Assembly (NCBI RefSeq): GCF_026151205.1
Contig: NC_087072.1
Location: 625,501 to 689,500 of the forward strand
DNA: 64,000 nt
Direction of reading: 5' to 3'
Source of the DNA: Bolinopsis microptera
Taxonomy: Eukaryota; Ctenophora; Tentaculata; Lobata; Bolinopsidae
This document shows, in pieces, positions 1-12,869 of this stretch. The notes below the pieces were generated by a model that did not search any database, had not been told where the DNA came from, and saw nothing but the letters and a program-made list of their open reading frames with translations. The position numbers were made by a program, and so were the translations under genes. The stretch's first letter is position 1; each line of letters opens with the position of its first letter.

Positions 1-49
1 ACTACAAAAAAATACTCGATTCTCCAGAAATTTGCCTTGCACATATAAT

Positions 50-1104
50 GTAGTAAGGAGAATAACTACTGAGCTAAATATAGAGTAACACTGACGAGGA
101 CAGAGAGTACTTACTGTTCTCAGGAGAAGGAAACCCTTGGTCTACTGTTTTGAAGAGAACTAGAGCGTTACTACTTGTCACTTGTCAGAGAGTTAATACT
201 GAATGGAACAATAACTGCTGAGAGAAATGTAGAGTAACACTGATGAAGACAGAGAGTTAATACTGAGTGGGAGAATAACTACTGAGAGAAATGTAGAGTT
301 ACACTGATGAAGACAGAGAGTTCATACTGAGTCGGAGAATAATTACTGAGGGAAATGTCTGAGTAACACTGATGAAGACAGAGAGTTACCACTAAATGAG
401 AGAGTAACTACTGAGGGAAATGTAGATTAACACTGATGAAGGCAGAGAGTTAATACTGAGTGGGAGAATAACTACTGAAGGAATGTCTAGAGTAACACTG
501 ATGAAGATATAGAGTTAATACTGAGTGGAAAAGTAACTACTGAGGGAAATATAGAGTAACACTGACGAAGACAGAGAGTTAATACTTTAATACTGTGTGG
601 GAGATTAACTTCTGAAGGAAATGTCTAGAGTAATACTGATGAAGATAGAGAGTTAACACTGATTGGGAGAATAACTACTGAGGGAAATATAGAGTAACAC
701 TGACGAAGGCAGAGAGTTAATACTGAGTGGAAGAATAACTGCTGAGAGAAATGTCTAGAGTAACACTGATGAAGACAGAGAGTTAATACTGAGTGGGGGA
801 ATAACTACTGAGAGAAATGTAGAGTTACACTGATGAAGACAGAGATTTGATACTGAGTGGGAGAATGATTACTGAGGGAAATGTCTAGAGTAACATTGAT
901 GAAGACAGAGATTTAACACTGAGTGGGAGAATACCTACTGAGGGAAATGTAGAATAACACTGATGAAGACAGAGAGTTGATACTGAGCGGAAGAATAACT
1001 ACTGAGCGAAATGTAGAGTAACACTGACGAAGACAGAGAGTTAATACTGAGTGGGAGAATAACTTCTAAAGGAAATGTCTAGAGTAACACTGATGAAGAC
1101 AGAG
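50..1104. repeat. ~64-bp minisatellite, left block
   Basis: Tandem copies of a unit of about 64 bp. Each carries the landmarks gagagttaatactgagtggg, gaataactactgag and gtaacactgatgaagacaga. Some copies have an extra 2-3 bases (aatgtctagag against aatgtagag). Divergence between copies is visible but low. The block is interrupted by the retrotransposon fragment at 1105-2520 and resumes after it. No coding content is supported. Confidence 0.9.
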
Positions 1105-2520
1105 TATATATATTATACAGCCGTTGTCAGACCTTCTCTGACATACGCTGCGACAATCTGGCTCAATGGTGTGTCCAAAAAACATAACCTAACAATCCTT
1201 AGCAGTGTACAGCGGCTGGGGAACATCCTCATAACAGGAGGGTTACCATCGACTCCTGGAGCAGCACTAGTATAGACATCATCACCGGAATCATCCCTAT
1301 TGATCTGGTGATGGAAGAGGAAGCAGCAGAGCTCTCAGACTCAAATCCAACAACCAGTGGATATATGAGCCGATGGTAAACAAGAAGGGCAACCTAACCA
1401 CCCACACAAAACTTAATGAACAGTTACTAAAGGCTATCAGTCTCAACTCTGAAGGACAAGATCAACAGACAACATCACTGAATGTTGACATTGGTTTCAA
1501 CACAGAAATTCCCCGACTCTCTGAGTATGAGGTAATCGAGAATGACACCAATACTATACAATGTTACACAGACGGCTCCAAAATGAATGAAAAAGTTGGA
1601 GCAGGAGTGATCATTGTGGACAACGACACCCCACATGTGAGGAGTCATACCACCAAGGAATCAACTCAACCGTCTTCCAGGCCGAAACCTTTGCCGTAGG
1701 CACTGCGGCAAAAATATTACGGGAATCTGGGACCAAAACTAGAAAAATAAACATAAACTGCGATAGCCAGGCGACAATAATGGCAATGAGCAACATCAAA
1801 GTCAAATCTAAAAGCACCAGCACGGCTATAAGTGAGCTCAACCAACTAGCAATGGACAATCAAGTCCTACTACGATGGATACCAGCTCACAAAGGCTACG
1901 ATGGCAACGAAAAGGCAGACTCTCTTGCCAAAAAAGGCTCCGACAATCTGGACTCCGCTCAAGTGCAACTACCAATACCAAAAGTATTATGGAAGGGAGC
2001 ACTGCGGAGTATAAGTCATCGGAAGATGAGGGAAAGATGGAGAACTTTACCCCACACTCACTTTAAACGAGTATGGAGACAAAAGTTCGCCAGATCAATC
2101 CCGAAACTTGGCAAAGAGAGCACAAGAACAGCAACACAATTCCTCACGGGACATTGTGAACTAAACTACCATATCAATAAGTACAACGGTCCCTAAAACC
2201 TGTCCACACTGTCTCATGAAAGAGGAGACAATGAACCACTTTATTGGTCAGTGCCCGAAATGGTCTTACCAGCGAGGAGGATACTTTGACTCCTTCTACC
2301 TCAGTGTGACAGATATAGTGGACAAGTTCTCATTACCAAGGATCATCGGCTTCATACAAGCAACAAAACGTTTTACCAATGTGGAGAGGACAAGGCTTAA
2401 CCTTGCTTTCTTCACAGATTAACTGTACCGGGGTAAGCACAGGGCTTCAATGCTCCATCTTATAGTGGTTTTGATCTATTCCTTAGTAGTAAAGACCACT
2501 GCCCTCTACGAAGAAGAAGA
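1105..2520 (+). mobile_element. Non-LTR retrotransposon 3' fragment with RNase H domain (decayed)
   Basis: 5'-truncated tail of a LINE polyprotein inserted in the ~64-bp minisatellite. Translated pieces, in order: a post-RT segment (VVRPSLTYAATIW, 1120-1170), then an RNase H domain with YTDGS (~1567), AETFAVGTAAKIL (~1681), CDSQATIMAM (~1762) and WIPAHKGYDGNEKAD (1876-1920), then a cysteine/histidine tail CPHC...HFIGQCP (2205-2255) ending near 2420. The acidic catalytic residues and the HKG..GNEKAD signature are present. The reading frame is broken: the domain's first part ends in a different frame from AETFAV, and another shift follows at about 2195, so this copy is dead. An RNase H after the RT points to the I/R1-like groups of non-LTR elements. 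The 3' end is a short (gaa)n run merging into the repeat. Confidence 0.85.
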
Positions 2521-2935
2521 TGAAGACAGAGAGTTAATACTGAGTGGGAGAATAACTACTGAGCTAAATATAGAGTAACACTGACGAAGACAGAGAGTTA
2601 ATACTGAGTGGAAGAATAACTGCTGAGAGAAATGTAGAGTAACACTCATGAAGACAGAGAGTTAATACTGAGTGGGAGAATAACTACTGAGAGAAATGTA
2701 GAGTTACACTGATGAAGACAGGGAGTTGATACTGAGTGGGAGAATAATTACTGAGGGAAATGTCTAGAGTAACACTGATGAAGACAGAGATTTAACACTG
2801 AGTGGGAGAATAACTACTGAAGGAAATGTAGAATAACACTGATGAAGACAGAGAGTTGATACTGAGTGGGAGAGTAATTACTGAGAGAAATGTAGAGTAA
2901 CACTGATGAAGACAGAGAGTGAACAATGAGTAGGG
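2517..2935. repeat. ~64-bp minisatellite, right block
   Basis: Same unit and register as the block left of the retrotransposon. The array was therefore a single locus before the insertion. Confidence 0.9.
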
Positions 2936-4570
2936 GGACATAAAATATGAAGTGCATGATTGTTGAATTACTCACACTGTAAGTTTGATGTTATTCGATG
3001 AACCAACAAATCTCACATAGGCACAGAATTTAGTGATCGTTTCATCGTTTGGAACACCAATAAAAACCTGAAAAATGGAAGTAATGATGTATTATATAAT
3101 TATGTAGGGGACAAGGTTACAACGAAACAGAACATGTTACAATCATCAAAAAGCGAGGATTTTATATCAAGATTAATATACAATGTAAATGTAATATATT
3201 ATATTTTATGTAATATATTAATATTATTATATAAAGGATCATAGCAAGTATGTTGAACCTGATCATAACAATTTGAGGTTTCAATACTTACGTCTTACAT
3301 ACCTAAAGCCAGTCAATATCTGTTTCAATGTTTCTATCATGGCAGTCCAGAGTAACTATAGCTGTATTCTCTTGCATGTTTATTATCAGTTTCGCATCAA
3401 TGAGGCAGAAGGAAGTCACTGACGAAACGTATGCATTCAGCATTGCACAACTTGCAATGCACCTATTATGTTGGTAACCGTTGATGCTGTCTGTCACAGC
3501 AGATGAAAAAGCACTCGAAACAACGACCATGTAGCTCTTTCAAATTCAAGCTGTATAACTATAGTCTATAATGCATATTATAATATGATCTAATGATGCA
3601 GGCGAAGCTAGGTCAGGAACGCAGCAATGTGAACCGACGAAACCGGAAACAGGTAACCAAAGATCTCTGAATTCTCTGGTCCATTATTCAGTTCTGATGT
3701 TTCACACACATACCTAAAATGAAGTAAATGTTATGAACAGTTATTTTTTCCTTTTCACCCTTTTGAAAAAAGGCAATAGTGAAAGGTTACAAATGGAGGT
3801 TTTTGCAGAAAAACGTGGATTTTGGAGAACGAGATAGGTGGGTTTAAATATGTCGTGTGTCCTTCCTTCCTTCCTTCCGTTCGTTACCATGCAACGAAAA
3901 AGTTGGGCGCGCGCGAGGATTGCTTGCGGAGATGTGATGTATAGATAGCCTGTGATCTATGAATGCGCGGCGCGACTGTGTTTTAATGTATATGATGCAT
4001 GTAATGTATAATATTACTATTAGGTAATACGCCCAATTTGTACGTGGCACGCGTAGTGTATTGATGTGTACACGAGTATAGTTCTACGGCAATTGAACTG
4101 AATTTCAAGTGTTTCCCGTATTTGATGCATAATTTATCAATATTATTATCATGAAGATTGAAGTGAGCTGATTGGACCTTACACTTAAATTTATAGTAAA
4201 TGTGAAATGGAAATCTAGCGTCCGCCAAAACGAAACAACGGGCGCAATTCTTGTTAAAAGAATACTAACTTGTATTATTTTTCTTCCCAATATAATGATA
4301 TACCAGTAGTTTGGCAGTCCAATATATTTTCTTATATAAGATAACTGTATCGAGTGTACTTCTATATTATATAACAAGAATCAGCTCTACAAAAGAGAAT
4401 TGGAGTTGCTAAAAATAGCAAAAAAAAACAAATACATCTAAGTTGAGGTCAAACACAATGAAAAGTTTTCCAATGTGAAATTAATAGAAACATTTCCAAT
4501 GGGAGTTTTTTAGAGGGTGAGACCTTTTTTAAATAAATTCAATGTCTAAAACAGAATTGCATATACTGCA
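2936..4570. other. Spacer without recognisable gene
   Basis: AT-rich DNA. The open frames are short, lack family motifs and have no convincing splice-linked partners. It contains a (cttc)n run near 3865-3880 and otherwise nothing I can assign. Confidence 0.6.
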
Positions 4571-4572
4571 TA

Positions 4573-6386
4573 GGCTCAATAAAATGTGACCTCCAGATCA
4601 GTAAAATTAGGGGCTCTGGGAGACCTGCATAGAGTCCACTAGTATTTAATATTAGCCTGTACTGGCTCAATAAAATGTGACCTCCAGATCAGTAAAATTA
4701 GGGGCTCTGGGAGACCTGCATAGAGTCCACTAGTATTTAATATTAGCCTGTACTGGCTCAATAAAGTGTGACCTCCAGATCAGTAAAATTAGGGGCGCTG
4801 GGAGACCTGCATAGAGTCCACTAGTATTTAATATTAGCCTGTACTGGCTCAATAAAATGTGACCTCCAGATCAGTAAAATTAGGGGCTCTGGGAGACCTG
4901 CATAGAGTCCACTAGTATTTAATATTAGCCTGTACTGGCTCAATAAAATGTGACCTCCAGATCAGTAAAATTAGGGGCGCTGGGAGACCTGCATAGAGTC
5001 CACTAGTATTTAATATTAGCCTGTACTGGCTCAATAAAATGTGACCTCCAGATCAGTAAAATTAGGGGCTCTGGGAGACCTGCATAGAGTCCACTAGTAT
5101 TTAATATTAGCCTGTACTGGCTCAATAAAATGTGACCTCCAGATCAGTAAAATTAGGGGCGCTGGGAGACCTGCATAGAGTCCACTAGTATTTAATATTA
5201 GCCTGTACTGGCTCAATAAAATGTGACCTCCAGATCAGTAAAATTAGGGGCTCTGGGAGACCTGCATAGAGTCCACTAGTATTTAATATTAGCCTGTACT
5301 GGCTCAATAAAATGTGACCTCCAGATCAGTAAAATTAGGGGCGCTGGGAGACCTGCATAGAGTCCACTAGTATTTAATATTAGCCTGTACTGGCTCAATA
5401 AAATGTGACCTCCAGATCAGTAAAATTAGGGGCGCTGGGAGACCTGCATAGAGTCCACTAGTATTTAATATTAGCCTGTACTGGCTCAATAAAATGTGAC
5501 CTCCAGATCAGTAAAATTAGGGGCTCTGGGAGACCTGCATAGAGTCCACTAGTATTTAATATTAGCCTGTACTGGCTCAATAAAATGTGACCTCCAGATC
5601 AGTAAAATTAGGGGCGCTGGGAGACCTGCATAGAGTCCACTAGTATTTAATATTAGCCTGTACTGGCTCAATAAAATGTGACCTCCAGATCAGTAAAATT
5701 AGGGGCTCTGGGAGACCTGCATAGAGTCCACTAGTATTTAATATTAGCCTGTACTGGCTCAATAAAATGTGACCTCCAGATCAGTAAAATTAGGGGCGCT
5801 GGGAGACCTGCATAGAGTCCACTAGTATTTAATATTAGCCTGTACTGGCTCAATAAAATGTGACCTCCAGATCAGTAAAATTAGGGGCTCTGGGAGACCT
5901 GCATAGAGTCCACTAGTATTTAATATTAGCCTGTACTGGCTCAATAAAATGTGACCTCCAGATCAGTAAAATTAGGGGCTCTGGGAGACCTGCATAGAGT
6001 CCACTAGTATTTAATATTAGCCTGTACTGGCTCAATAAAATGTGACCTCCAGATCAGTAAAATTAGGGGCTCTGGGAGACCTGCATAGAGTCCACTAGTA
6101 TTTAATATTAGCCTGTACTGGCTCAATAAAATGTGACCTCCAGATCAGTAAAATTAGGGGCGCTGGGAGACCTGCATAGAGTCCACTAGTATTTAATATT
6201 AGCCTGTACTGGCTCAATAAAATGTGACCTCCAGATCAGTAAAATTAGGGGCGCTGGGAGACCTGCATAGAGTCCACTAGTATTTAATATTAGCCTGTAC
6301 TGGCTCAATAAAATGTGACCTCCAGATCAGTAAAATTAGGGGCGCTGGGAGACCTGCATAGAGTCCACTAGTATTTAATATTAGCC
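4573..6386. repeat. 91-bp satellite array, 20 copies
   Basis: Twenty head-to-tail 91-bp units starting ggctcaataaaatgtgacct and ending tagcctgtact. They are almost identical apart from one diagnostic base, ggggcTctggg or ggggcGctggg. Over the middle of the array the two variants mostly alternate, suggesting a 182-bp higher-order dimer, with runs of three T then three G variants at the right end. The last copy is cut at 6386, exactly where the 16.6-kb unit begins. Confidence 0.97.
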
Positions 6387-7078
6387 ATTGCACAAGCTTG
6401 GAATGCGGTTCTCATAAGGAAATTAGCTCCTTTGGCTACAAAATAGCACGTATGGTTTTGAACATATATAATATGTTTTTTGATATTATATATCAATTAA
6501 TCGCTGTTTCCTGACTTTCTACACTCAACAAAAATGTGTTTCTCCTATATCAGGCACAACAATGTTATGTCCTGAAACCATGCACTAGTGTTTCTATGTT
6601 TAGTAGGGTTTCCGGTCATTTATATATGTACAAAATTGTTCGTCTTGTAACCACCAGTATTATTATTTTTTCTATTATATAGAGTTTTTGACATTTTGGA
6701 GATATTTGTGATGATGTTATGTCATAATTTTGTACATTACTTTACCAGCGCCAGAAAAAATATGACATGCTGAGTCCTTCTCTTCACATGTATTTGCAGA
6801 ATTATAAAATGTTTTCCCCAGCAAGTCATTCCTGACTACTGTTTGGGCAGATTTTAAGATGGGTTATTAACTGGTTTGCCCTCAGCTCAACCGACTTTTT
6901 ACTTTACTTTTACTTTATCAGATGTGATGCTGCTGCACATTGGCTAAATGGATTGGCCTGGGGACATTTGGTTCAGTAATTTTCATGCTTAAACACTCCT
7001 TTTTTGACAAAACACATATATGCTGAAATAAATACACACTTATTTTAGGCTTGGTGGTGTATGGGCAGGATTTGAGTT

Positions 7079-7299
7079 TCCAAATCGTCGTTTGAATGTG
7101 GGACAATTTTGAAAACTTAACTTAAGTACTAGCAAAACTGCGCGTTTTGCTCTAGATACACACACTTTTTTAGAGATTTTACCGGTGTATCCTCTTAAAT
7201 CGCCTTGTTCAATTTTAAGGAGGGGCACCAAAAGGGGAGGGGGCGCCAATAGGGGGGCGCTTTTTTCGGCTGGGGCGCCAACAGGCAACGTTACGCCAC
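7079..7299 (+). mobile_element. Truncated hAT-type MITE
   Basis: Related in opposite orientation to the complete MITE at 7545-7833. It shares a gtttgaatgtgggacaattt core, a ggaggggcaccaaaagggga block and the terminus cgttacgccactg (to ~7299). The left terminus is missing (starts ccaaatcgtcg). With 7545-7833 it forms an inverted pair that could fold back. Copied at 23692-23912 in copy B. Confidence 0.7.
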
Positions 7300-7544
7300 T
7301 GCAAGCGACCCTGCTAAAAGATCTAGAATCTTGTAAGGGTCCCCTTCAGTCAGTACAGAAGGGTAAATATGAATATTTCGAATATATATGGCTGGTGATA
7401 TCGAAATGGAAATGGGGGAGGGGTGGACAATGAAAGGAGACAGTTGCCCTAGGGATAAGGGATGAAAGGGGTAAAATAAAGGAGGGTGGAGGTGACTTGA
7501 GCCCTGGGATGGAAAATAGACTGTACAGAAGCCAGGAGTTCTCT

Positions 7545-7833
7545 CAGTGGCGTAACGTTGCCTGTTGGCGCCCCCCTGCCGAAAAAAGCGCCCCCCTGTT
7601 GGCGCCCCCTCCCCTTTTGGTGCCCTTCCCTAAAATTGAACAAATTAGGTGATTTTAGAGAATACGCCGGTAAAATCTCTAAAAAAGTGTGTATCTAGAG
7701 CAAAACGCGCAGTTTTGCTAGTACTTTAGTTAAGTTTTCGAAATTGTCCCACATTCAAACGACGATTTTGCGCCCCCCTAAGACGGCGCCCCCCTGCACA
7801 GCGGGGTCAGCAGGGCCTTTCGTTACGCCACTG
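7545..7833 (-). mobile_element. Complete hAT-type MITE with 8-bp TSD
   Basis: Begins cagtggcgtaacg and ends cgttacgccactg, giving 13-bp inverted termini. It is flanked on both sides by the 8-bp direct repeat agttctct (7537-7544 and 7834-7841), the target duplication length of hAT elements. It has no coding capacity. The same copy appears at about 24158-24447, so insertion preceded the segmental duplication. Confidence 0.88.
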
Positions 7834-7899
7834 AGTTCTCTCTTTCTCTTTATCTTTTAAAGGGGACCCTTACAAGATTCTAGATCTTTAATAGGGTCA

Positions 7900-8010
7900 C
7901 TCATTTAACCCTTGCATGTGGTTTCTCATACACTAAGGAGGCTGCATAGACCCGACGGAGTCCTTAGCTGAGCGTCAATGACGCTCACCTCAGGGACTAA
8001 TGATGCACCA
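7900..8010. repeat. Dispersed repeat with hairpin (gagcgtcaatgacgctc)
   Basis: About 110 bp (ctgcatagacccga... to ...actaatgatgcaccagc) that also occurs at 21056-21178 and, through the large duplication, at 24515-24625. It includes a 17-bp near-palindrome. At 21 kb the repeat continues into a tRNA-like sequence, so this is probably the body of a SINE family. Confidence 0.65.
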
Positions 8011-8367
8011 GCAGGAGGAGTTAGGTGACTCCTAAGTCATCCAGGTGTTTGGGTTCAATGAAGCGTTTGGTGCAGTTTACATAATAATCCCTCAGGGACT
8101 AATGATACACCAACATCCCTGAGATGAGCGTCATTGACAGACATATGTTCGTAGATGCAGTATTTGACCTGTGATGAGTTCAACTGCCGGTCTGCATTTC
8201 ATTCCGTTGATGAGGGTAGAGCTGAGGTTTTTAAAAAATGGTCTCATGTTTGTTGTGTACAGCAATAATATCATGATCTTATTTAAATTTTATCTGGAGA
8301 TTTGATCAGCCAATAACCACTACAAAGCAATTGTATCAATTGTACATACAAATTTAGATGAACTGTC

Positions 8368-8866
8368 TAATATGGTTCTGTGTGCAGATTTTGATATGCC
8401 GGGTTTACTTTGTATTTTCACGAAGGAATTCTTCACCAAACTAATAATTTTATGCTGGAATGGAATCCGTTCTGTAAAAGTGTAAAGGTTTCTTTATATT
8501 TCAGAAACAGCTTTTATTTCCTAACAGCCACTGCTTCCGTCCCAGCCTTCAGCCTTGATATTTTAATTACATCATATTTGATCGAGATTGTTAGGAAAGT
8601 TTATTATCAAGAGTATCAAACCCTGATTTTGTTGCTGGTATTACTCTTCTCATCATATTGATATAAAAATTGTTAATAAATTGTTTATTATAGTAGTAAT
8701 AACTAATATGGTTCTGTGTGCAGATTTTGATATGCCGGGTTTACTTTGTATTTTCACGAAGGAATTCTTCACCAAACTAATAATTTTATGCTGGAATGGA
8801 ATCCGTTCTGTAAAGGTTTCTTTCTATTTCAGAAACAGCTTTTATTACCTAACAGCCACAGTAATA
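8368..8866. repeat. Diverged tandem duplication (336-bp period)
   Basis: About 165 bp starting taatatggttctgtgtgcag at 8369 recurs at 8705. The second copy has lost 8 bases near ctgtaaaggtttc. Also present at 24983-25480 in copy B. Confidence 0.85.
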
Positions 8867-9054
8867 TGGTGTGTTTCACTGCGTTGTCATACTGGGTTTT
8901 GCATTGTTTTTTTTTGAAACCTTCATCAAGTAGATATATAGCATTGTAGGTCAATATTTTGGTTGATTTTCCTTTTCGTATAATGTACTGCATAATGTAT
9001 CTACTGCTAACTGCAAATAATTCTGTTATCTCGACTTACTTATTTGTAGGAAAC

Positions 9055-12000
9055 ATGTTCGAAAGGGAAACGTCGGTTACCAAGATTCAAAATGATGACA
9101 AAAAGAGGAACATGTTGAAGTACCTTAATATTTTTTTGCTAACCGAAGTGAAGGATAAGCTGGACTTTCTCCACATGTTAGTAGATGTGTAACGATCACG
9201 TTTTGAGAGCTAACAACCATAGCGCAGCTGCCAAGACAATTTTTACTGATACATAAATTATATGATGAGCTGAAACTACACTATCAGCCTTGCAGAATAA
9301 GAATAATAGCCTACAATGATTAGAAGATATTTCAACTGTTCATATTTTCAGAAAGACGTTCACACCTACGAACATTGACAAGTTGGTAAAAAGCCTGCAG
9401 TGCGATCTAGATTGTAAGTATCCTCTGTTAGCCTCTCCTCCACACTTCTTTTTATTTGTTCATAAATTGGAAGCATTGTCATGGATTCTTTGAACAAGTG
9501 GTTGCGCAAAACGGTAGTTTAAAGGGCTTGGGTTGTGGTCTGGGTTAATGTTGTGTAACGGTAAGGGTTAGAGTCGGGGATCGAGCTATCATAGCTCGGA
9601 GCTAGGCCAGGTTTAGGTGTAAGACAACGTTTGAGATTTAAAACCAGGGGGCCAACGATCGTGAGGTGAAATGTCGAGGGGTGAAAACCCGTTTAATTCC
9701 ATGTGATGGATTGTTTAAAAAAGTGGTCGAAAGGACGATTTAAAAGACCGTACTTGATCGTTGAAAGTTAATGATTCTCCTCTAAGACGTATAGATATAT
9801 GTAGATACGTTTTAAGTCATTAATATACCAGGAGAGAAAATCCGCATCTTATTGATGAACTATGCTTCCTTTCGACCACTCTTTTATCGACCAATGAAGT
9901 CACGTATGGGTAAGGTACTATGTGATCACTGATCAGGTATCTACTCCACTTACTCATTCGGCTGTAATTACAGTGCACATTGATGAGAAAAAAGACAAGA
10001 CTTCGGCAAATAGGAAGTTGCTAATATCTACAATCTGTGAGCTGATCACCGCCCTCAAAAAGATAAAGGTAAGTAATTATACTTGATGTCACAGATCTTC
10101 CGAAATAAGGTCCTGGCAGTGGGATCAATTAGAACATCCGTAATCAGATTGAGCTGTACATGATAAGCAGGCATTTTGCTTTGTACAAGTTTAAACAAGT
10201 TTCCCGTTTTTTACTTTACTAGGTTCCAGTTGATAATTACCGACTGCAACATCACCTTAGTTCAGTCGGGTGGAATGTTTGCAGTGTTTATAATTGCCTA
10301 TGCTTCAAAAACATGCTGTGGCATACAGTATAAACAATTTCCTGAACAGGGAGGTAGGAGTGGTGATGGACAGAGTGGAAGTCTGACAAAGTTAGACGAA
10401 GACATCAAGAAAGTTTTTTGGAACTTCTTTACAGCTAAAGACGACAAGGTTTGAATATAGTTCTTCAACTTAACAGTTAATATTCTCACTGATTGAACAT
10501 AAATTGATCATTCCCCCCTGAGTCCTGATAGGTATTGATTATGAATCGCTTTCACGTGGTGTATTAGATATTACATTAGCTATTAATTTTACCTACCATT
10601 GACCTTTAGCAACCCGGAGAAGACAGTGTTGATGGAGGAGAACAATTGGCAACAACTGTTAACGAGGCTCCGATCAGGGTCTCTAATATTTTCGAGAGAT
10701 GCGACATAGGTATACATATTGTTACATTATAATTATACCATAGTGAAGCTCACTCATATCACTGTATGAGAATTTCGCTGTAACTCATGACCGACGATAA
10801 ATTTGCCCTACCTTCTCTGATCGTCTGTATCAGTATAGCCTATCTTGGGCTTTAAAATGAATTGCTGCATTATGGTTAATCGTAGGCGATTCCCAGGTGC
10901 TATTCAGAGAGTGATAAAGAAGATGCCCCCGGTTCCCGTCACGAAACCTGGATCATTGACAGCCCCCGAGAGTGAACAGAGTGAGTTATAGCTATTTTAA
11001 AAGTCATCCGGATGGGTCACTAGGCGCTACCTGTGCTGAATATGCTAATATTTGTTTAGTCATTTTTTGTACTATCTACTGATCGTAGAAACAGTTTTGT
11101 GTCATCGTCAGAGCGGACTCCCAGTTTGAAATTTTATGGGTTTACAATACGATTCTTCAAGTAGGAACATCCTGCAATAAACTTCGTTTTCATACACTAA
11201 TCCGCTGTGACGTTTCCAGGTGCTGTTCAGAGAATAGCTTTGGCCATCCGGAGCGAGCCCCGGGCCCCCGTCGCAAAACCCCCCGTTCAACCGGACACCA
11301 CACCAGCAGCCGGGCCTGCGCCTCCAACCGGCAAGGTCCGAAAAGACCACATATCCAGACTTCAGAAAGAGTCCGAGAGTCGCCTGAGTGAGTTACAGCT
11401 ATTTCTAAACATCATTTAGAATTATCGCCTGTAATATGGATGGGTCACCACTCACCAGGCGCAGGAAGAATTCATCTTTGGTCAATTAAAGTTGATACTT
11501 TCATCTTTGACCATTTTTTTGTACGATCTTTGTGACGAGTAAAAATTGGAAACCGCATTATTTAATCAGACTTTTGTGTGATAACTGATGCGTTCGCCAT
11601 AATACAAAACTCCCTAACCTTAAGGCGTAAGGTTTCCCTCTGTGCAACGTCGAAAATAACTTAGTCACGCCTTTATCATTTCAGAGAGACGACATCTTCA
11701 CCCCAAGGGCCTCCGAGATACTTCGGCGACAATGGTTGAGGAGGCTTTGAAGATCAATCCGGTGATAGGTAATAATTCAAGTGCAACATATCGTTTTTAA
11801 ACTTTCGGACATTAATTTTTCTTCAAGTCGAAGATTGCATCGCCGTTTCCACACAAAGGTAGCTGGTTTGACGCACATCAAGTCTATTTTAAGCGATATA
11901 ATACCCATTCACGGTCGAAATGGGGGGTTAGTAGATATGCAATCGAAACCACTACAGTTTTAGGTCACTATAAGTCACGTTTCACTTGGTATGTGTATAT

Positions 12001-12869
12001 AACTCAGTTCTAAAGTTAAAACTAACCCACTTCTGCAGGTTATCTCAGAAATCCATCTCTTTACTTTTAGCAAATTTCATGTCTGTTTGAACCTCAGTCT
12101 TTTATCAGGAGCCGTGGCCGAACAGGCGAGACAGATCCTCCAGGAGGATAGATGGGATGTGTTCGGCAAGAGTTTTGCCCAGCTGTCGGCTGTCGCATAT
12201 CAAGGTAACTTATTTATAGGTATTCGATCAAACAGTCCCGGAAAAAATTGGCTCACCGGCGCGGCCCAGCCAAAATATTTGCTACTCTTTTTTTGCAACA
12301 AAAAATCCTTGATCACGTCCAAATACTAGGGTCTCCCCAACAAAATCTTGCACCGGTCGAAAGCCGCGAGATTTAACTACCTAGACAAAACAATCTGCCA
12401 CAATCTGCTTTCCAATCCAATAAGTTTGCACAGGAAAAAAACTGAATTCGTTTTGTTGATATGATGTGTGGTCAAAGCAACCTGTCTCCATATAATACTA
12501 TCCGTACAACAACAAGAAATGTAGGATCATTGAATCTTTGGCGACTAATGTGGGGGGGGGGGGGGGGGGGGGGTAAACCCTATTTTTGACTCATTTTGCC
12601 TCATTTTTCCCTTTTTTGGCTGCCCGAATGAGGTAAAATAAAGTAAATTTCGGCAAAAACATTTGTCTCTAAAAAGGCTCAGAAACTAGATTCATTTACC
12701 TCACTTTACCTCATTTTACCTCATCCCAATTTTGGCTGCCCCGAATGAGGTAAAATGAAATTGACCCCCCCCCCCCCCCCCACTAATGTTTAGAACTCTT
12801 TCAGACGAACTGGAGCTCATGGAGCACGCAGGAAAGATCCTACTCAAGATCGCGGCAGACGCGAAGACA
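9055..12869 (+). CDS. Multi-exon gene of the Harbinger unit, copy A (putative accessory protein)
   Basis: Exons read by hand: 9055-9176, 9352-9413, 9974-10068, 10223-10276, 10329-10448, 10610-10709, 10897-10980, 11220-11387, 11685-11768, 12109-12204, 12805-12869. All junctions are GT-AG and in phase, giving about 350 residues; the 10276/10329 junction is the weakest. Joined to the next acceptor (13084) the frame stops after AGTD. Upstream exons may exist; ATG 9055 is the first in-frame start in its exon. Visible features: a charged helical N-terminus, a proline/alanine-rich linker (11250-11330), two consecutive exons opening with similar GAIQRVI and SAVQRIA, and a C-terminus RWDVFGKSFAQLSAVAYQ then DELELMEHAGKILLKI. 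That tail recalls the C-terminal FG.sva..L motif of Myb/SANT- and MADF-type adaptors, the usual partner of Harbinger transposases, but I see no clear Myb domain. Function is not established. Confidence 0.6.
12551..12781. mobile_element. Small element with poly-G and poly-C ends
   Basis: A ~230-bp insertion in the last visible intron of the plus-strand gene. It begins with t plus 22 G (12552-12573) and ends with 16 C (12765-12780), and is flanked by the 7-bp repeat actaatg (12544-12550 and 12782-12788). The interior contains two direct copies of a ggctgccc(c)gaatgaggtaaaat motif and several tttacctcattt runs. No coding potential. It resembles a MITE with homopolymeric inverted termini; I do not recognise the family. 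Copy B (about 29166-29382) has shorter G and C runs. Confidence 0.55.
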
